Assembly: GCF_000517065.1 (NCBI RefSeq)
Contig: NZ_KI912105.1
Coordinates: forward strand, 833,635-897,634
Direction of reading: 5' to 3'
Source of the DNA: Alkaliflexus imshenetskii DSM 15055
GTDB taxonomy: Bacteria; Bacteroidota; Bacteroidia; Bacteroidales; Marinilabiliaceae
DNA length: 64,000 nt
Made by a program: the position numbers and the translations under genes. Within the stretch, counting starts at the first letter, position 1. Every line of letters begins with the position of its first letter. The notes under the pieces are model-generated. The model was not told where the DNA came from and ran no database searches. It saw only the letters and a list, made by a program, of their open reading frames with translations. Of the stretch, positions 34,922 to 44,086 are shown piece by piece.

Positions 34922-35578
34922 ATGAGACGAACGGAACGTTATAAAAAAGTGATAGAATGGTTTAAACTTAATATGCCGTCGGCACAAACGGAGTTGCACT
35001 ATACCAACCCTTATGAACTGCTGGTGGCGGTAATTCTTTCGGCGCAATGCACCGATAAGCGGGTGAATCAGATAACACCACCATTTTTTGAACGCTTCCC
35101 CACGGCTGAGGTGCTTGCCAATGCCGCCATCGAGGAGGTATTTGAATACATACGGTCATGCAGCTATCCAAACAGCAAAAGCAAAAATCTGGTGGGTATG
35201 GCCCAGGTGTTGGTGCGCGATTTCAACTCGGTGGTGCCCGATGATGTGGACGAACTACAAAAAATGCCCGGTGTAGGGCGAAAAACAGCCAACGTGATAG
35301 CATCGGTGGTATATGACAAGCCAGCACTGGCTGTGGATACACATGTGTTTCGTGTGGCGGCCCGTTTGGGGCTGACGCTGGATGCCAAAACTCCGCTGGA
35401 GACAGAGAAACAGCTTATAAAATACATACCGGAAGAGCTTTTGGCGGTGGCACACCATTGGTTGATACTACATGGGCGGTATGTCTGCATTGCCCGAAAA
35501 CCAAAATGCAATGATTGTGGGCTTAAAAACCTATGCGCTTTTTATCAGAAAGAGGTACTACCCAAAGAACACCTCTAG
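34922..35578 (+). CDS. nth: Endonuclease III
   Basis: A 218-residue DNA glycosylase/AP lyase of base-excision repair that removes oxidised pyrimidines. The helix-hairpin-helix LQKMPGVGRKTANVI contains catalytic Lys121, and Asp139 lies in ALAVDTHVFR. The [4Fe-4S] cluster ligands are C189-x6-C196-x2-C199-x5-C205. It follows the metal transporter gene by 41 bases and may be on the same transcript. Confidence 0.95.
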   Translation: MRRTERYKKVIEWFKLNMPSAQTELHYTNPYELLVAVILSAQCTDKRVNQITPPFFERFPTAEVLANAAIEEVFEYIRSCSYPNSKSKNLVGMAQVLVRDFNSVVPDDVDELQKMPGVGRKTANVIASVVYDKPALAVDTHVFRVAARLGLTLDAKTPLETEKQLIKYIPEELLAVAHHWLILHGRYVCIARKPKCNDCGLKNLCAFYQKEVLPKEHL

Positions 35579-35713
35579 AACCCATGCAACACACTACCAA
35601 CTTCTAATCAGAACATTAAACAATAACACTCTTGTTTAAATTTTAACAAAAAGCATAAAACCTCTACCAATAAGCGGCTATCTGTCGCACATCAGCCAGA
35701 AACATAACGGCTA

Positions 35714-35763
35714 AATTGCGCTTACATTTTTTAATGATTGTTTACCGAATTTAAGCGCGAATT
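35714..35763 (+). promoter_or_regulatory. Inverted repeat abutting the pectate lyase start codon
   Basis: AATTGCGCTTA (35714-35724) is the reverse complement of TAAGCGC-AATT, found with one extra G as TAAGCGCGAATT at 35752-35763, directly before the ATG. It could be a regulator-binding site or an mRNA hairpin that covers the ribosome-binding region. The rest of 35579-35713 shows nothing notable. Confidence 0.35.
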
Positions 35764-38172
35764 ATGAGACAAATTTTACTGCTAATCTTGTTGATTACAG
35801 CACATTTCAATTTGGCTGCCCAACAAATAGATGAATCCTTTTCATCTGCCCCCAACGGATGGGAATTGAACGGTGTCAACACGCTGGTCACATCCAACTA
35901 CCTGCAAATTAGCAAACTCAGCGAAAACGGCTTCGTCATCACCCCCGCAGTTTTGGCGCCATCAAACATCACCATTCACACCATTAACAGCGGCACATCA
36001 AATCGCAGCATCAAAATATTTTACGAGACAGAAGATGCCTGGGTAGAATTTTTTCAATATACTGTGACTCAAAACTCGGAAACCGTAAATGTGCCCATAA
36101 CCGAACTGGCCACCATCGAAGGCCCATTCAGGCTTAGAATTGTGAACACCGGCAGCAATCCATACCGCATCAATCGGTTTATTGTGGGCGACCCCGCCAC
36201 GCCCTCCTCCGAAGCCGACATCATTTCGTTTAATCTGCCCGGACAAATGGGCGATGCTGAAATAGATGCAGACGCCGCAACCATTAGGGTTACTGTCCCC
36301 ACTGGAACCAACGTGGGTGCTGTGACACCAGAGTTTAGCCTGTCGGCCGGTGCATCGGCATCACCGGGATTTGGCGATGTGATAAACCTGACCACACCTG
36401 TGCAATATGAAGTAACCGCTCAGGATGGCACCGGTAAAACATGGAATGTGGAGGTAACTTTTAAAGATTCTGATGAAAAAGAGATTACCTCATTCACCCT
36501 TTCAACCTCACAAATTGGCAACTCCATCATCCACCGTGGCAATGGGCTCATAAAAGTGAATATGCCGCATGGCAGTGACCTGAGCGCCATCACGCCATCA
36601 CAAATAACCATATCACCATCTGCCGCCATTTCGCCAGAAGTGAACACGGCTCGTGATTTTTCGGCCGATGTAACATACGAAGTGACTGCTCAGGATGGCA
36701 CTAAGAAAATCTGGACCATACAGGTGACACTTGTGGACCCGGCACTGGCGGCCGTGGACTTCTCTACGCCTATAGGCTTTGCAGCCATTAATGGCGATGG
36801 ATTCACCGGTCCCACCACAGGTGGCGGCAACATCAAAACCTCCACCAACATCCTCATCATTAACGGAAATGATGACTTTGAAGAGCTGGTTAGACACCTT
36901 TACGACCGCATCCGGGCCTATCGTAACAAAGCCGATTTTGGACGCGCCAAATATGCACCACTTGTAGTGATTATGGAAGAGGGCGTTTACACCGGCACCG
37001 GCTCACTCTCGGGTACCGGAAGCGTGTGGAGCCCATCAACAGGAATGTTTAGCATTGAGGAGCAGGCCGACCTTACCATCATCGGACGTGGCGATGCCGT
37101 GTTAAAATTCGGATTCAACGTGAAGCGCTCATGGAATATCATCTTCCGCAATCTCACGTTTTTTGATTATTACGATGATGGCATCAACATTGGAGGCACC
37201 GAAACCCATCACGTGTGGGTGGACCATTGCACCTTTGGCCATCCAACCACCATGCCGGCAAATAAGGACCATCCCGATGGCGGTGTGGATATTAAAGATG
37301 GCGCCAGCTATGTGACCGTATCGTGGTGTTTGTTCCGCAACAGTTGGAAAACAGGATTGGTAGGCCACTCCGACAGCAATGAAAGTACAGATACCGGGCG
37401 TTTGAAGACCACCTTCTACATGAACCACTACGTGAACACCAATTCACGTCATCCACGCGTACGTTTTGGCGAGGTACATGTGTTGAATAACTTTTACGAA
37501 GGCGTGCTGAATTATGGCATCGCAGCTGCCTTCAAAGCCAACGTGGTAGCGGAGGGGAACTTCTTCCTCAACACGGTTTGGCCCATGTATGCCGACCGCA
37601 CTTCAGCTGATTTTAAAGCAGTGTATGGCAACTGGGTGTCGCAAACAGGCTATAAGGCAGCCACGGCTTTGCTGCAGTTCAACAACCTTTACGACGACAG
37701 TGGTCTCACACGGGTGTACACCTCATCAAACATCAATACCAATATGCTGAACCCCGGTCATAAATCCATTAAGTTTGATGAACTAAACCCGCATTTGGCC
37801 TTTGAGCCGCTGGTTTACTACACCTATACTCCTGTGGATGCAGCATTGGTGCCTGATCTGGTAAGAACCTATGCCGGAGCCACCAAAGTGGATTTCTTTG
37901 CGGATGATATCCCATCGTCGGTAAAACCAGTGACCAATGGCCCGGAACTTTCGCTGCTGCCCAATCCGGTGCGTGAGCGGTTAACCATACGTTCATCGGC
38001 CAGTGGCATATTGACCATAAGCGATTTGTCGGGCAGACACGTGTTCAGCAGAACCATTTCGAGTGGAGCCACAACGTTTTCAACCACCGAAATGAATCTG
38101 AAATCAGGAGTTTACCTTGTAACAGTGGGCACAACCACCGGGCAAACCACCACCAAACTGATTGTTCAGTAA
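35764..38172 (+). CDS. Secreted pectate lyase, PL1, with T9SS sorting domain
   Basis: An 802-residue protein predicted to cleave polygalacturonate by beta-elimination outside the cell. After a signal peptide (about 1-20, FNLAAQQ) come a beta-sandwich region and two Ig-like repeats of about 80-85 residues (each ending YEVTAQDGT-K-W, about 155-235 and 240-325). The PL1 parallel beta-helix (about 345-640) has VWVDHCTFG, GGVDIKDGASYVTVSWCLF and the R562-x-P-x-x-R567 motif. A T9SS type A sorting domain ends the protein (LLPNPVRERLTIRSS, LKSGVYLVTVG). It stands alone on the plus strand, with its own terminator. Confidence 0.92.
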   Translation: MRQILLLILLITAHFNLAAQQIDESFSSAPNGWELNGVNTLVTSNYLQISKLSENGFVITPAVLAPSNITIHTINSGTSNRSIKIFYETEDAWVEFFQYTVTQNSETVNVPITELATIEGPFRLRIVNTGSNPYRINRFIVGDPATPSSEADIISFNLPGQMGDAEIDADAATIRVTVPTGTNVGAVTPEFSLSAGASASPGFGDVINLTTPVQYEVTAQDGTGKTWNVEVTFKDSDEKEITSFTLSTSQIGNSIIHRGNGLIKVNMPHGSDLSAITPSQITISPSAAISPEVNTARDFSADVTYEVTAQDGTKKIWTIQVTLVDPALAAVDFSTPIGFAAINGDGFTGPTTGGGNIKTSTNILIINGNDDFEELVRHLYDRIRAYRNKADFGRAKYAPLVVIMEEGVYTGTGSLSGTGSVWSPSTGMFSIEEQADLTIIGRGDAVLKFGFNVKRSWNIIFRNLTFFDYYDDGINIGGTETHHVWVDHCTFGHPTTMPANKDHPDGGVDIKDGASYVTVSWCLFRNSWKTGLVGHSDSNESTDTGRLKTTFYMNHYVNTNSRHPRVRFGEVHVLNNFYEGVLNYGIAAAFKANVVAEGNFFLNTVWPMYADRTSADFKAVYGNWVSQTGYKAATALLQFNNLYDDSGLTRVYTSSNINTNMLNPGHKSIKFDELNPHLAFEPLVYYTYTPVDAALVPDLVRTYAGATKVDFFADDIPSSVKPVTNGPELSLLPNPVRERLTIRSSASGILTISDLSGRHVFSRTISSGATTFSTTEMNLKSGVYLVTVGTTTGQTTTKLIVQ

Positions 38173-38196
38173 ACTACTTTTCCACTCATAATGAAG

Positions 38197-38232
38197 AAAT
38201 CCCGCTACTGTCCTATTGGCATAGCGGGATTT
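38197..38232 (+). terminator. Rho-independent terminator of the pectate lyase gene
   Basis: AAATCCCGCTA (38197-38207) pairs perfectly with TAGCGGGATTT (38222-38232) around a 14-base loop, followed by TT. It lies 25 bases after the stop. Confidence 0.85.
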
Positions 38233-38296
38233 TTGATTGCAGTTAACAGCTATATATATTGAGGAACTGCTTAAACTTATTTTACAAAGCATGTTA

Positions 38297-38372
38297 TAGA
38301 TGTAAAGACTGGTAGATTATAGACAGATAGAATAGTTAAGAAAGATGATTAGATTAATCCTGTTTACTGTTT
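38297..38372 (+). repeat. Dispersed intergenic repeat, copy 2
   Basis: Same-orientation counterpart of 7372-7446, sharing TAGACAGATAGA and GAAAGATG-TTAG-TTA. It lies between the pectate lyase terminator and a palindrome-rich stretch. A small odd palindrome (TTCACTTGAAGTGAA) follows at 38429-38443. Confidence 0.6.
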
Positions 38373-38527
38373 AATTTACGTGTTCCGTGGGTTTCTTAAC
38401 GGATCCGGATTCCAAAAGCACTTACGGCTTCACTTGAAGTGAAACCCTTTATGCAATGTCTAACATCTAAAAATCTTTGTAGCAGATTAATTCTCAATTG
38501 AAACAGTCATTGAATTTAAAAGTCGCA

Positions 38528-38634
38528 AAAACATGCTGCATGTTTCACCTAAAACATGCGCATGTTTTGGTCAAAACCACACGTGGTTTTAGTCAAAACA
38601 TGCTGTGGTTTTAAGCAAAAGCACAGCATGTTTT
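38528..38634. repeat. Regular array of five 18-bp palindrome-like units
   Basis: Units lie at 38528, 38551, 38573, 38595 and 38617, each 18 bp, separated by 4-5 bases, period 22-23 bp. They are built from two kinds of half-site, AAAACATGC and AAAACCAC (or complements). Unit 2 (AAAACATGCGCATGTTTT) is a perfect palindrome. Unit 3 is AAAACCAC-AC-GTGGTTTT. Unit 4 (AAAACATGCTGTGGTTTT) is a hybrid of both, and unit 5 (AAAAGCACAGCATGTTTT) is the complement of unit 4 with one mismatch, so 4 and 5 can fold into one 18-bp stem. The array lies between two convergent gene ends. The function is unknown; REP/BIME-like or protein-binding roles are possible. Confidence 0.75.
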
Positions 38635-38704
38635 GATTGAGATCAGCGCAGGTTTTTTTTAAAGCCAGTGCAGAACCACACAAAAACATACAACGAATTG
38701 ATTA

Positions 38705-39511
38705 TTATCGCCTTTTAGAAAACAACCAGGGAAAGAGATCCGGCATGGCAAAGGTCGGATCCCAGGCATTGTGGTTGGCATCCGGAAACTCGGTATAACG
38801 CACATCGGCACCTGCCGATTTAAGCGCTTCATACATTCTTCGCGAAAACTCCACCTTAACCACATCGTCGAGCGTGCCATGTGTGATCCACAAAGCTGTG
38901 CGCCGGGCATATCTGGAAGTGCTCTCCACATTGCCGCCACCGCAAATTGGCACCGCTGCCGCAAAACGTTTCGGATGACGCGCGAGCATCTCAAATGTAC
39001 CCATCGCCCCCATTGATAGTCCCATAATATAGAGGCGTCGCTTATCCACCGACTCTGTTTTAATCAGATGGCGGTGCAACGCATCGAGCAGCTCCTGCTC
39101 TCGCACCGGAGGGGCAAACACACCATTAAAAGCAATATCCTCGCCGGTTCTGAGCTGCTTCCGGATGCTGATATCAATCCAGTAGCGGTCGGCAGCACAT
39201 TGTGGAAACACCACAATGGCAGGAAATTGCTTCCGCATCTCATCCTCTAAAAACATGGATGCACCATGAGTCAGTTGTTTCAGGTTGTCGTTGCCACGCT
39301 CACCCGCACCATGAAGAAAAAGCACCAATGGATACTTTTTGCTTCTATCATAATTTTCAGGATACAGTATGCGATACAGAAGTGTATCGCCTTGTTTGCT
39401 GACAAAAGAACGTGCCAGATAGGCATCCTGAACTGCCACATCCTGAGCCTGAATAGCAACAGACATCAGGCATGACATCAATAAAATAAATAACAGACGC
39501 ATTTTATTCAA
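38705..39511 (-). CDS. Secreted alpha/beta-hydrolase, CE1-like esterase
   Basis: A 268-residue protein with signal peptide (about 1-23, VAIQAQ). The serine hydrolase triad is visible: S166 in GLSMG, an Asp at 215 or 216 in HGTLDD and H247 in ANHNAW. The fold resembles CE1/feruloyl-esterase-like and prolyl-oligopeptidase-like hydrolases (YPLVLFLHGAGERGNDN). Its first codons overlap the GH43 stop by 8 bases; a later ATG at 39502 would avoid the overlap. Coupling to GH43 suggests removal of ester substituents from an arabinose- or xylose-containing glycan. The substrate is not proven. Confidence 0.85.
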   Translation of the reverse strand: MNKMRLLFILLMSCLMSVAIQAQDVAVQDAYLARSFVSKQGDTLLYRILYPENYDRSKKYPLVLFLHGAGERGNDNLKQLTHGASMFLEDEMRKQFPAIVVFPQCAADRYWIDISIRKQLRTGEDIAFNGVFAPPVREQELLDALHRHLIKTESVDKRRLYIMGLSMGAMGTFEMLARHPKRFAAAVPICGGGNVESTSRYARRTALWITHGTLDDVVKVEFSRRMYEALKSAGADVRYTEFPDANHNAWDPTFAMPDLFPWLFSKRR

Positions 39512-41231
39512 TTTTAATGGTTTTAGACCTCACAGAAACGCCATTCTCGTTAAAAGCCTCCACACTTACATAGTATTCCTGGTCGATGGTGAGGCTCTTC
39601 AGCTCCAGTTCATTCACATCGTAAACCAACCAGGAGCTGTATAACTTATCCGGTGCAATGCCCCATCTCACGTTGTAACCCTGTACATTATCTCTCGCTT
39701 CCCAGCGGATAAGCGCATCGCGGCGGTCGGCCATACGCCTGGCCTCCAGACGACGCACGGCAGCAGGAACTTTTCCGCTCCCTACCCCGAAGATACGTAA
39801 CCCGGAAATGGCCAGATTATTCATTGGCGCATGAATGCTCTTAAATCGGATAAACCGCACCTCCGCGGGCATGGCAAGTTCCACATAATCGTTGGGCACA
39901 TCGGTGTAGTTCTCCGATTTGTCAGCCAGCATCAACCAATTTATGCCATCTACAGAACCCTCAATGGTGTAACGATGAAACAGGCCAGGCACCTTGCCAT
40001 AAATATCTGACTGATAGTCGTGGTAATTTAGCTGAATGGCATGTACCCTGCCCATTGTCTCCAAATCAATTTCCAGCCATTGATTGTCATCATTAACTTG
40101 AGCTACCCAAAATGTTTTGGCATTCTCATCCACAATGCGTGAAGCATCAAATCCATCTTTTACTGAAGATGCCTTTACAGGTTTTTTATATGAAAGCAAC
40201 ATCCACCCGGTAAACTCTCCCTTTCGGGGATGGTTGGGTGCGTAGTGCGGATAGTCGCCAAAGGCAGTATTAGAATACATCAATCCATCCTTATCAAAAT
40301 AAGTTGGAAACATGGCAATGCGACGTTCCCAATTCATGTTTGACGATATGGCCATTGTGGCAAAATGCCAGTAGCTACCATCCACGGCACGAACGATGCT
40401 GCCATGCCCTGCGCCATTCATAAAGCCACCAGGCTTATACGAGACCGGATTGTTGGGAGCGTAAACATAAGGCCCAAGCGGATGTTCGGCCACATACACC
40501 CCATCGGCATATACGTTAAATTCAGTACCAGGTGCCCCATAAGTTAAATAATAGCGGCTGTTGTGTTTTGTCATCCAGGGACCTTCGATGTAGCCTGAAA
40601 GCACAGTGTCGGCATGATTCTCACCAAACCGCTCCCATCCATGCCTATCCATATCAATGCCAAACAGCTCCACTACATCGCCGGCGGGTAGAAATCTTCT
40701 GTTGCGATCCAATTTACGCCCTCTGATGGGATAAACGTTTGAAGAACCCCAGAACATATAAGCCTCACCGTCATCATCAATAAACAAACCAGGATCCTGA
40801 AGGTTGTGTAATATGGCAGGAGTGGCCTTCCAGTCGCCCTTTATGGGATTGTCGGTATATAACACACTCATTGCGCCCGATGGGTCGCCAGTCACATACA
40901 GAACTGAATCCTTGTAGTTGTGAGCAGCCGGTGCGTTAGAACCCTGAAAATACCATTTTTCAGGATGGATGAAACGCCAGTTTCGCAAATCAGCAGAATA
41001 CCAGTATCCCATTGAACGCGTCACAAACATGTAGTAACCACCCCGAAACTCAACTACAGCCGGGTCGGCTCCCGAGCGGTAGGAGATGTTCTTATCAGAA
41101 TCGAAAATGGCGTAGGTGTAATCCAGATTCACGGGATTACACCAGGTATGTGCATTGTATTGCGCCTTTGTTCCGATGTTTGCCAATAACGTCATAAAAA
41201 AAACGATTAGCACATAACGGAGATGGTTCAT
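39504..41231 (-). CDS. Secreted GH43-family glycosidase with F5/8 type C and Fn3-like domains
   Basis: About 575 residues from the ATG at 41231, which begins a signal peptide ending GTKAQ; the longer frame to 41312 lacks this. The GH43 five-blade propeller (about 30-345) carries the expected acids: D56 (general base, SGADPAVV), D146 (QDPGLFIDDDG) and E216 (GYIEGPWM, general acid). A discoidin-type domain (about 355-490) and a fibronectin-like domain follow. Members act as arabinofuranosidases, xylosidases or related exo-enzymes; the specificity is open. It is coupled to the esterase gene downstream. Confidence 0.9.
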   Translation of the reverse strand: MNHLRYVLIVFFMTLLANIGTKAQYNAHTWCNPVNLDYTYAIFDSDKNISYRSGADPAVVEFRGGYYMFVTRSMGYWYSADLRNWRFIHPEKWYFQGSNAPAAHNYKDSVLYVTGDPSGAMSVLYTDNPIKGDWKATPAILHNLQDPGLFIDDDGEAYMFWGSSNVYPIRGRKLDRNRRFLPAGDVVELFGIDMDRHGWERFGENHADTVLSGYIEGPWMTKHNSRYYLTYGAPGTEFNVYADGVYVAEHPLGPYVYAPNNPVSYKPGGFMNGAGHGSIVRAVDGSYWHFATMAISSNMNWERRIAMFPTYFDKDGLMYSNTAFGDYPHYAPNHPRKGEFTGWMLLSYKKPVKASSVKDGFDASRIVDENAKTFWVAQVNDDNQWLEIDLETMGRVHAIQLNYHDYQSDIYGKVPGLFHRYTIEGSVDGINWLMLADKSENYTDVPNDYVELAMPAEVRFIRFKSIHAPMNNLAISGLRIFGVGSGKVPAAVRRLEARRMADRRDALIRWEARDNVQGYNVRWGIAPDKLYSSWLVYDVNELELKSLTIDQEYYVSVEAFNENGVSVRSKTIKIE

Positions 41232-41290
41232 CTTATTAGGCCAAGCAACAACACACTTTAAAAAGTCAAAACAAGTTTGTTTCATATCTA

Positions 41291-41325
41291 AAAAAATAAA
41301 ACCGGCCATCACATTTTGGCCGGTT
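41291..41325 (-). terminator. Rho-independent terminator after the EEP lipoprotein gene
   Basis: AACCGGCCA (41300-41308) pairs with TGGCCGGTT (41317-41325). On the minus strand it is followed by a long T-rich run. It lies 15 bases after the EEP stop and separates that gene from GH43. Confidence 0.9.
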
Positions 41326-41339
41326 GTAAATTATACTTG

Positions 41340-42182
41340 TTATTTAAAAACCACCCGTGCCACTATCGGCAGGTGATCAGAAGGGAAGCGACCATCCAGA
41401 AAATCGGTGAGTGCGCCATACTTCTCAACACGGAAATGGTCTGAAAGAAAGATGTAATCGATGCGGTCTTTCAAAGGGGCATCGATGCGAAAAGCATTGA
41501 ATGTGCCAATTGGGCCATACGGTGGCAGTTCGGTAATGTCAAAGGCATCGTTCAAAATGGTTCCTATTTCGCGAACCTGCTCCGTTTCGGGCACCGAGTT
41601 GAGGTCGCCAAGAAACATAACGGGATGTGAACCTGCAATATCTTTGATTTTCTGTTTCATCAACCGCCCCGACTCACGGCGCGCCACTACCCCTTCATGA
41701 TCAAAATGTGCATTGAAAACAAAGAAAACCTCACGGGTTAATCTGTCGCGAAGTTTAGCCCATGAGCAGATGCGGTGACAACACGTGGCATCCCACCCCA
41801 ATGATGGCACCTCAGGAGTTTCGCTCAACCAGAAATCACCTGACTGAAGCAACTCAAAACGCTCCTTTTTATAGAAGATTGCGGCGTGCTCACCGCCGGT
41901 TAAACCATCGTCGCGACCAGCACCCACATACGCAAATTCGTCCATCTTTAGCAAATCCTGTATCTGACTGTATAGAACCTCCTGCGTGCCGATGATGTCA
42001 AACTCATGGTACCTAATCAGGTGCTTCACAAAATCGCTGCGGTTGGGCCAGGCATTCAAGCCATCGTGAGGCGTATCAAACCGCAGGTTAAACGATGAAA
42101 CCACAATTGGATGACTGGGTTGCTCACACGCATGAAACAGCGCACCCACACATACAATCAGAAACAATAAACGTCGAAACAT
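41340..42182 (-). CDS. Endonuclease/exonuclease/phosphatase-fold lipoprotein
   Basis: A 280-residue protein with a lipobox (LFHAC, Cys19). The EEP fold motifs are in order: SFNLRFD near the start, GTQEV with the metal-binding Glu, NAHFDHEG, GDLNSVPE and the terminal SDHLPIVARV with the catalytic His. The superfamily includes nucleases, phosphodiesterases and sphingomyelinases. This outer-membrane or periplasmic version is common near polysaccharide loci of Bacteroidota, where a phosphate-ester substrate has been suggested. The real substrate is unknown. It is its own transcription unit, given the terminator behind it and the 376-base spacer before it. Confidence 0.88.
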   Translation of the reverse strand: MFRRLLFLIVCVGALFHACEQPSHPIVVSSFNLRFDTPHDGLNAWPNRSDFVKHLIRYHEFDIIGTQEVLYSQIQDLLKMDEFAYVGAGRDDGLTGGEHAAIFYKKERFELLQSGDFWLSETPEVPSLGWDATCCHRICSWAKLRDRLTREVFFVFNAHFDHEGVVARRESGRLMKQKIKDIAGSHPVMFLGDLNSVPETEQVREIGTILNDAFDITELPPYGPIGTFNAFRIDAPLKDRIDYIFLSDHFRVEKYGALTDFLDGRFPSDHLPIVARVVFK

Positions 42183-42558
42183 AATTATTCGTTTTAAAAG
42201 GTTTACTTAATCATAAAAACAACATTTGAATGCGCTTCACAAACACTCTATACTTTGACAGACTATTCGTAATAAGGCAAAGAGAATAAAGATAACGAAT
42301 CGCAATAATGTGTGCCAATGCTTAAAATCATCCTTTTCTGTATAGGATTCTACTATTGTTAGGTAAAGCGAATTTAATACCATTTGGTTTAATGAAAGCC
42401 GACCCCGCTAGGGGTTGAATACCGGTAAAAAAGATTTACTACTTATACATCTCGCCCCAATAGGAGCGAAAGATATGGCGATCATTTTTTACCTGACTTT
42501 TCCACCTACGTCACTCCTCTTTCCTGCAAACTCTCTGCATTAAAAATTAAGCATCCCG
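42183..42558. other. Spacer with two short hairpin-forming motifs
   Basis: No gene is seen. ACCCC-GCTA-GGGGT (near 42404-42416) and TCGCCCC-AATA-GGAGCGA (near 42453-42470) form small stems about 50 bases apart. They recall intergenic repeats with CGCCCC...GGGGCG cores that I remember from other Bacteroidota, unverified. The remainder is AT-rich. Confidence 0.4.
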
Positions 42559-43935
42559 CTAAAAATGTGGCGACGTGAATCCCAGCCTCATTAAACCATT
42601 TTGCACATCGGGATGGCGCATAAACAGATCCCAAAGTAATCCTGTGCGGTGGTTTTCAATCATTGGTGCAATGGTGTTCTGGTCAATGGCCAGATAGCGC
42701 TCAATATACCAATCGTGTTCCACGCTAAAGGCATCATAAAAGCCATATTCTCCCCAAATTTTATCACCCAGGGTGAAATAGAAAAACTTCAAGGCTTTCA
42801 TGCTTTCGTGTGGTGAATAGGGGAAGCTAGACAATGCCGCCGTGGGTGTAATCACGCCCAAATCGTTGTTGGGCGCATGGGCCGAATAGCCATTCACGCT
42901 GTAGCTGGCCGTAAGTCCCCAACAGCTGTCGCCATACGCAGCAAACGACTTTGGATTCACCACGCAGTAGCGGTGGTTTATTTTTGCATGGCTGATGTTA
43001 AGCTGCCAGTAATCGGCATAATCATCGCGTAAGCCGCGCGGGTCGAGCCCCAGATAGGAATAGTGCGACCAAAATAGTGGCCCGCCCATGGCTTCGGCAC
43101 CATTATGCTTCACCTCCAACGGAAAACCAAACGCTTCCATATTGCTGCGTATATTGCCACCTCGAGCCCATCCCTGATGATATACCTCTTCGCGAATGGG
43201 AAAGGTTGGCGACGATGCTGCCAACACGTAGGCAATCAGACACTCGTCATATCCACGGATGGGATGCGCCATCTCCCAACCATACTCGGGCGACCAGTGC
43301 CAGAAAAGCACGTTCTCGCCATTGGTGTAAAAATCCCAGTTCATTTCGCGCCACATCTTGTCAATACGCGCCCTAAGCTGGCTTTCGACAGTGCTGTTTG
43401 GATTTAAATATTCATGCGCCGTGAGCAGTCCCTGAATGAGAAACGCACTCTCCACGATGTCGCCTCCATTGTCCTTTCTACTAAAAGGACGCACCCTGCC
43501 TGTTGGACCGCTGAGCCAGTGCGGCCAGATGCCCCGAAAACGGTCTGCCGTCTCCAGAAATGCCACAATGCGATGAAGCCGGTCAACACCTTCATCGCGC
43601 GTAATGAAACCACGTTCCATTCCCAGAATCAAATTCATGATGCCAAAACCTGAGCCGCCAGTGGTAACCACATCTTCATCATCCTGAGGATAATGGCCAT
43701 CCATGTGAATGCGTTCAGGCGCCATGCCCGAGTTGGGCTCTGCACCATCCCACATATACCTGAAATGCTGACGCTGTATATAGGTTAGGAATTCATCATC
43801 CGATGCAAATGACATCGGACGGTTGCCGGCTGATGTATCATCAGCACTCTTTTTTCCTGTAGATGAACAGGAAACAGACACAATGCTAATCAGAAAGATG
43901 AGCATCATTGCCATTATTACGCTCCTATTTTCCAT
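42559..43935 (-). CDS. GH144-type (glucoamylase-fold, PF10091) lipoprotein, putative beta-1,2-glucanase
   Basis: About 458 residues from the ATG at 43935, giving lipobox VSVSC (Cys23); a longer in-frame start is at 43974. The whole mature part is one (alpha/alpha)6 barrel of the Glycoamylase family. Acidic residues D155, D159, E162 (KDNGGDIVE) and E231 (GYDECLIAY) have spacings of 4, 3 and 69. These equal the spacings of D135, D139, E142 and E211 that I recall from the GH144 endo-beta-1,2-glucanase of Chitinophaga pinensis. A periplasmic or outer-membrane enzyme acting on beta-1,2-gluco-oligosaccharides is inferred. The next gene upstream is a GH3 glucosidase. Confidence 0.85.
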   Translation of the reverse strand: MENRSVIMAMMLIFLISIVSVSCSSTGKKSADDTSAGNRPMSFASDDEFLTYIQRQHFRYMWDGAEPNSGMAPERIHMDGHYPQDDEDVVTTGGSGFGIMNLILGMERGFITRDEGVDRLHRIVAFLETADRFRGIWPHWLSGPTGRVRPFSRKDNGGDIVESAFLIQGLLTAHEYLNPNSTVESQLRARIDKMWREMNWDFYTNGENVLFWHWSPEYGWEMAHPIRGYDECLIAYVLAASSPTFPIREEVYHQGWARGGNIRSNMEAFGFPLEVKHNGAEAMGGPLFWSHYSYLGLDPRGLRDDYADYWQLNISHAKINHRYCVVNPKSFAAYGDSCWGLTASYSVNGYSAHAPNNDLGVITPTAALSSFPYSPHESMKALKFFYFTLGDKIWGEYGFYDAFSVEHDWYIERYLAIDQNTIAPMIENHRTGLLWDLFMRHPDVQNGLMRLGFTSPHF

Positions 43936-44042
43936 AATATGATTTTCTGAACACGAAACACGATTGCCAAACAAGTAATTACGCCAGTGGAAACGGCAAC
44001 TGTTTCGTGTGGTTTAAAATGCGTAAAGTAAAACAGAGTAAA

Positions 44043-44070
44043 GGCTGGTCTGCACATTCACAGACCAGCC
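44043..44070 (-). terminator. Perfect hairpin after the GH3 gene
   Basis: GGCTGGTCTG (44043-44052) pairs with CAGACCAGCC (44061-44070) around 8 bases, 17 bases past the GH3 stop. The downstream T run on the minus strand is weak, so readthrough into the GH144-type gene is possible. Confidence 0.65.
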
Positions 44071-44086
44071 TACTATGCCATATATG

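Noticed and set aside
38528-38634. Palindrome array considered as a CRISPR or as operator sites
   Set aside because: Spacers of 4-5 bases rule out CRISPR; the position between convergent gene ends makes a promoter-operator role unlikely.
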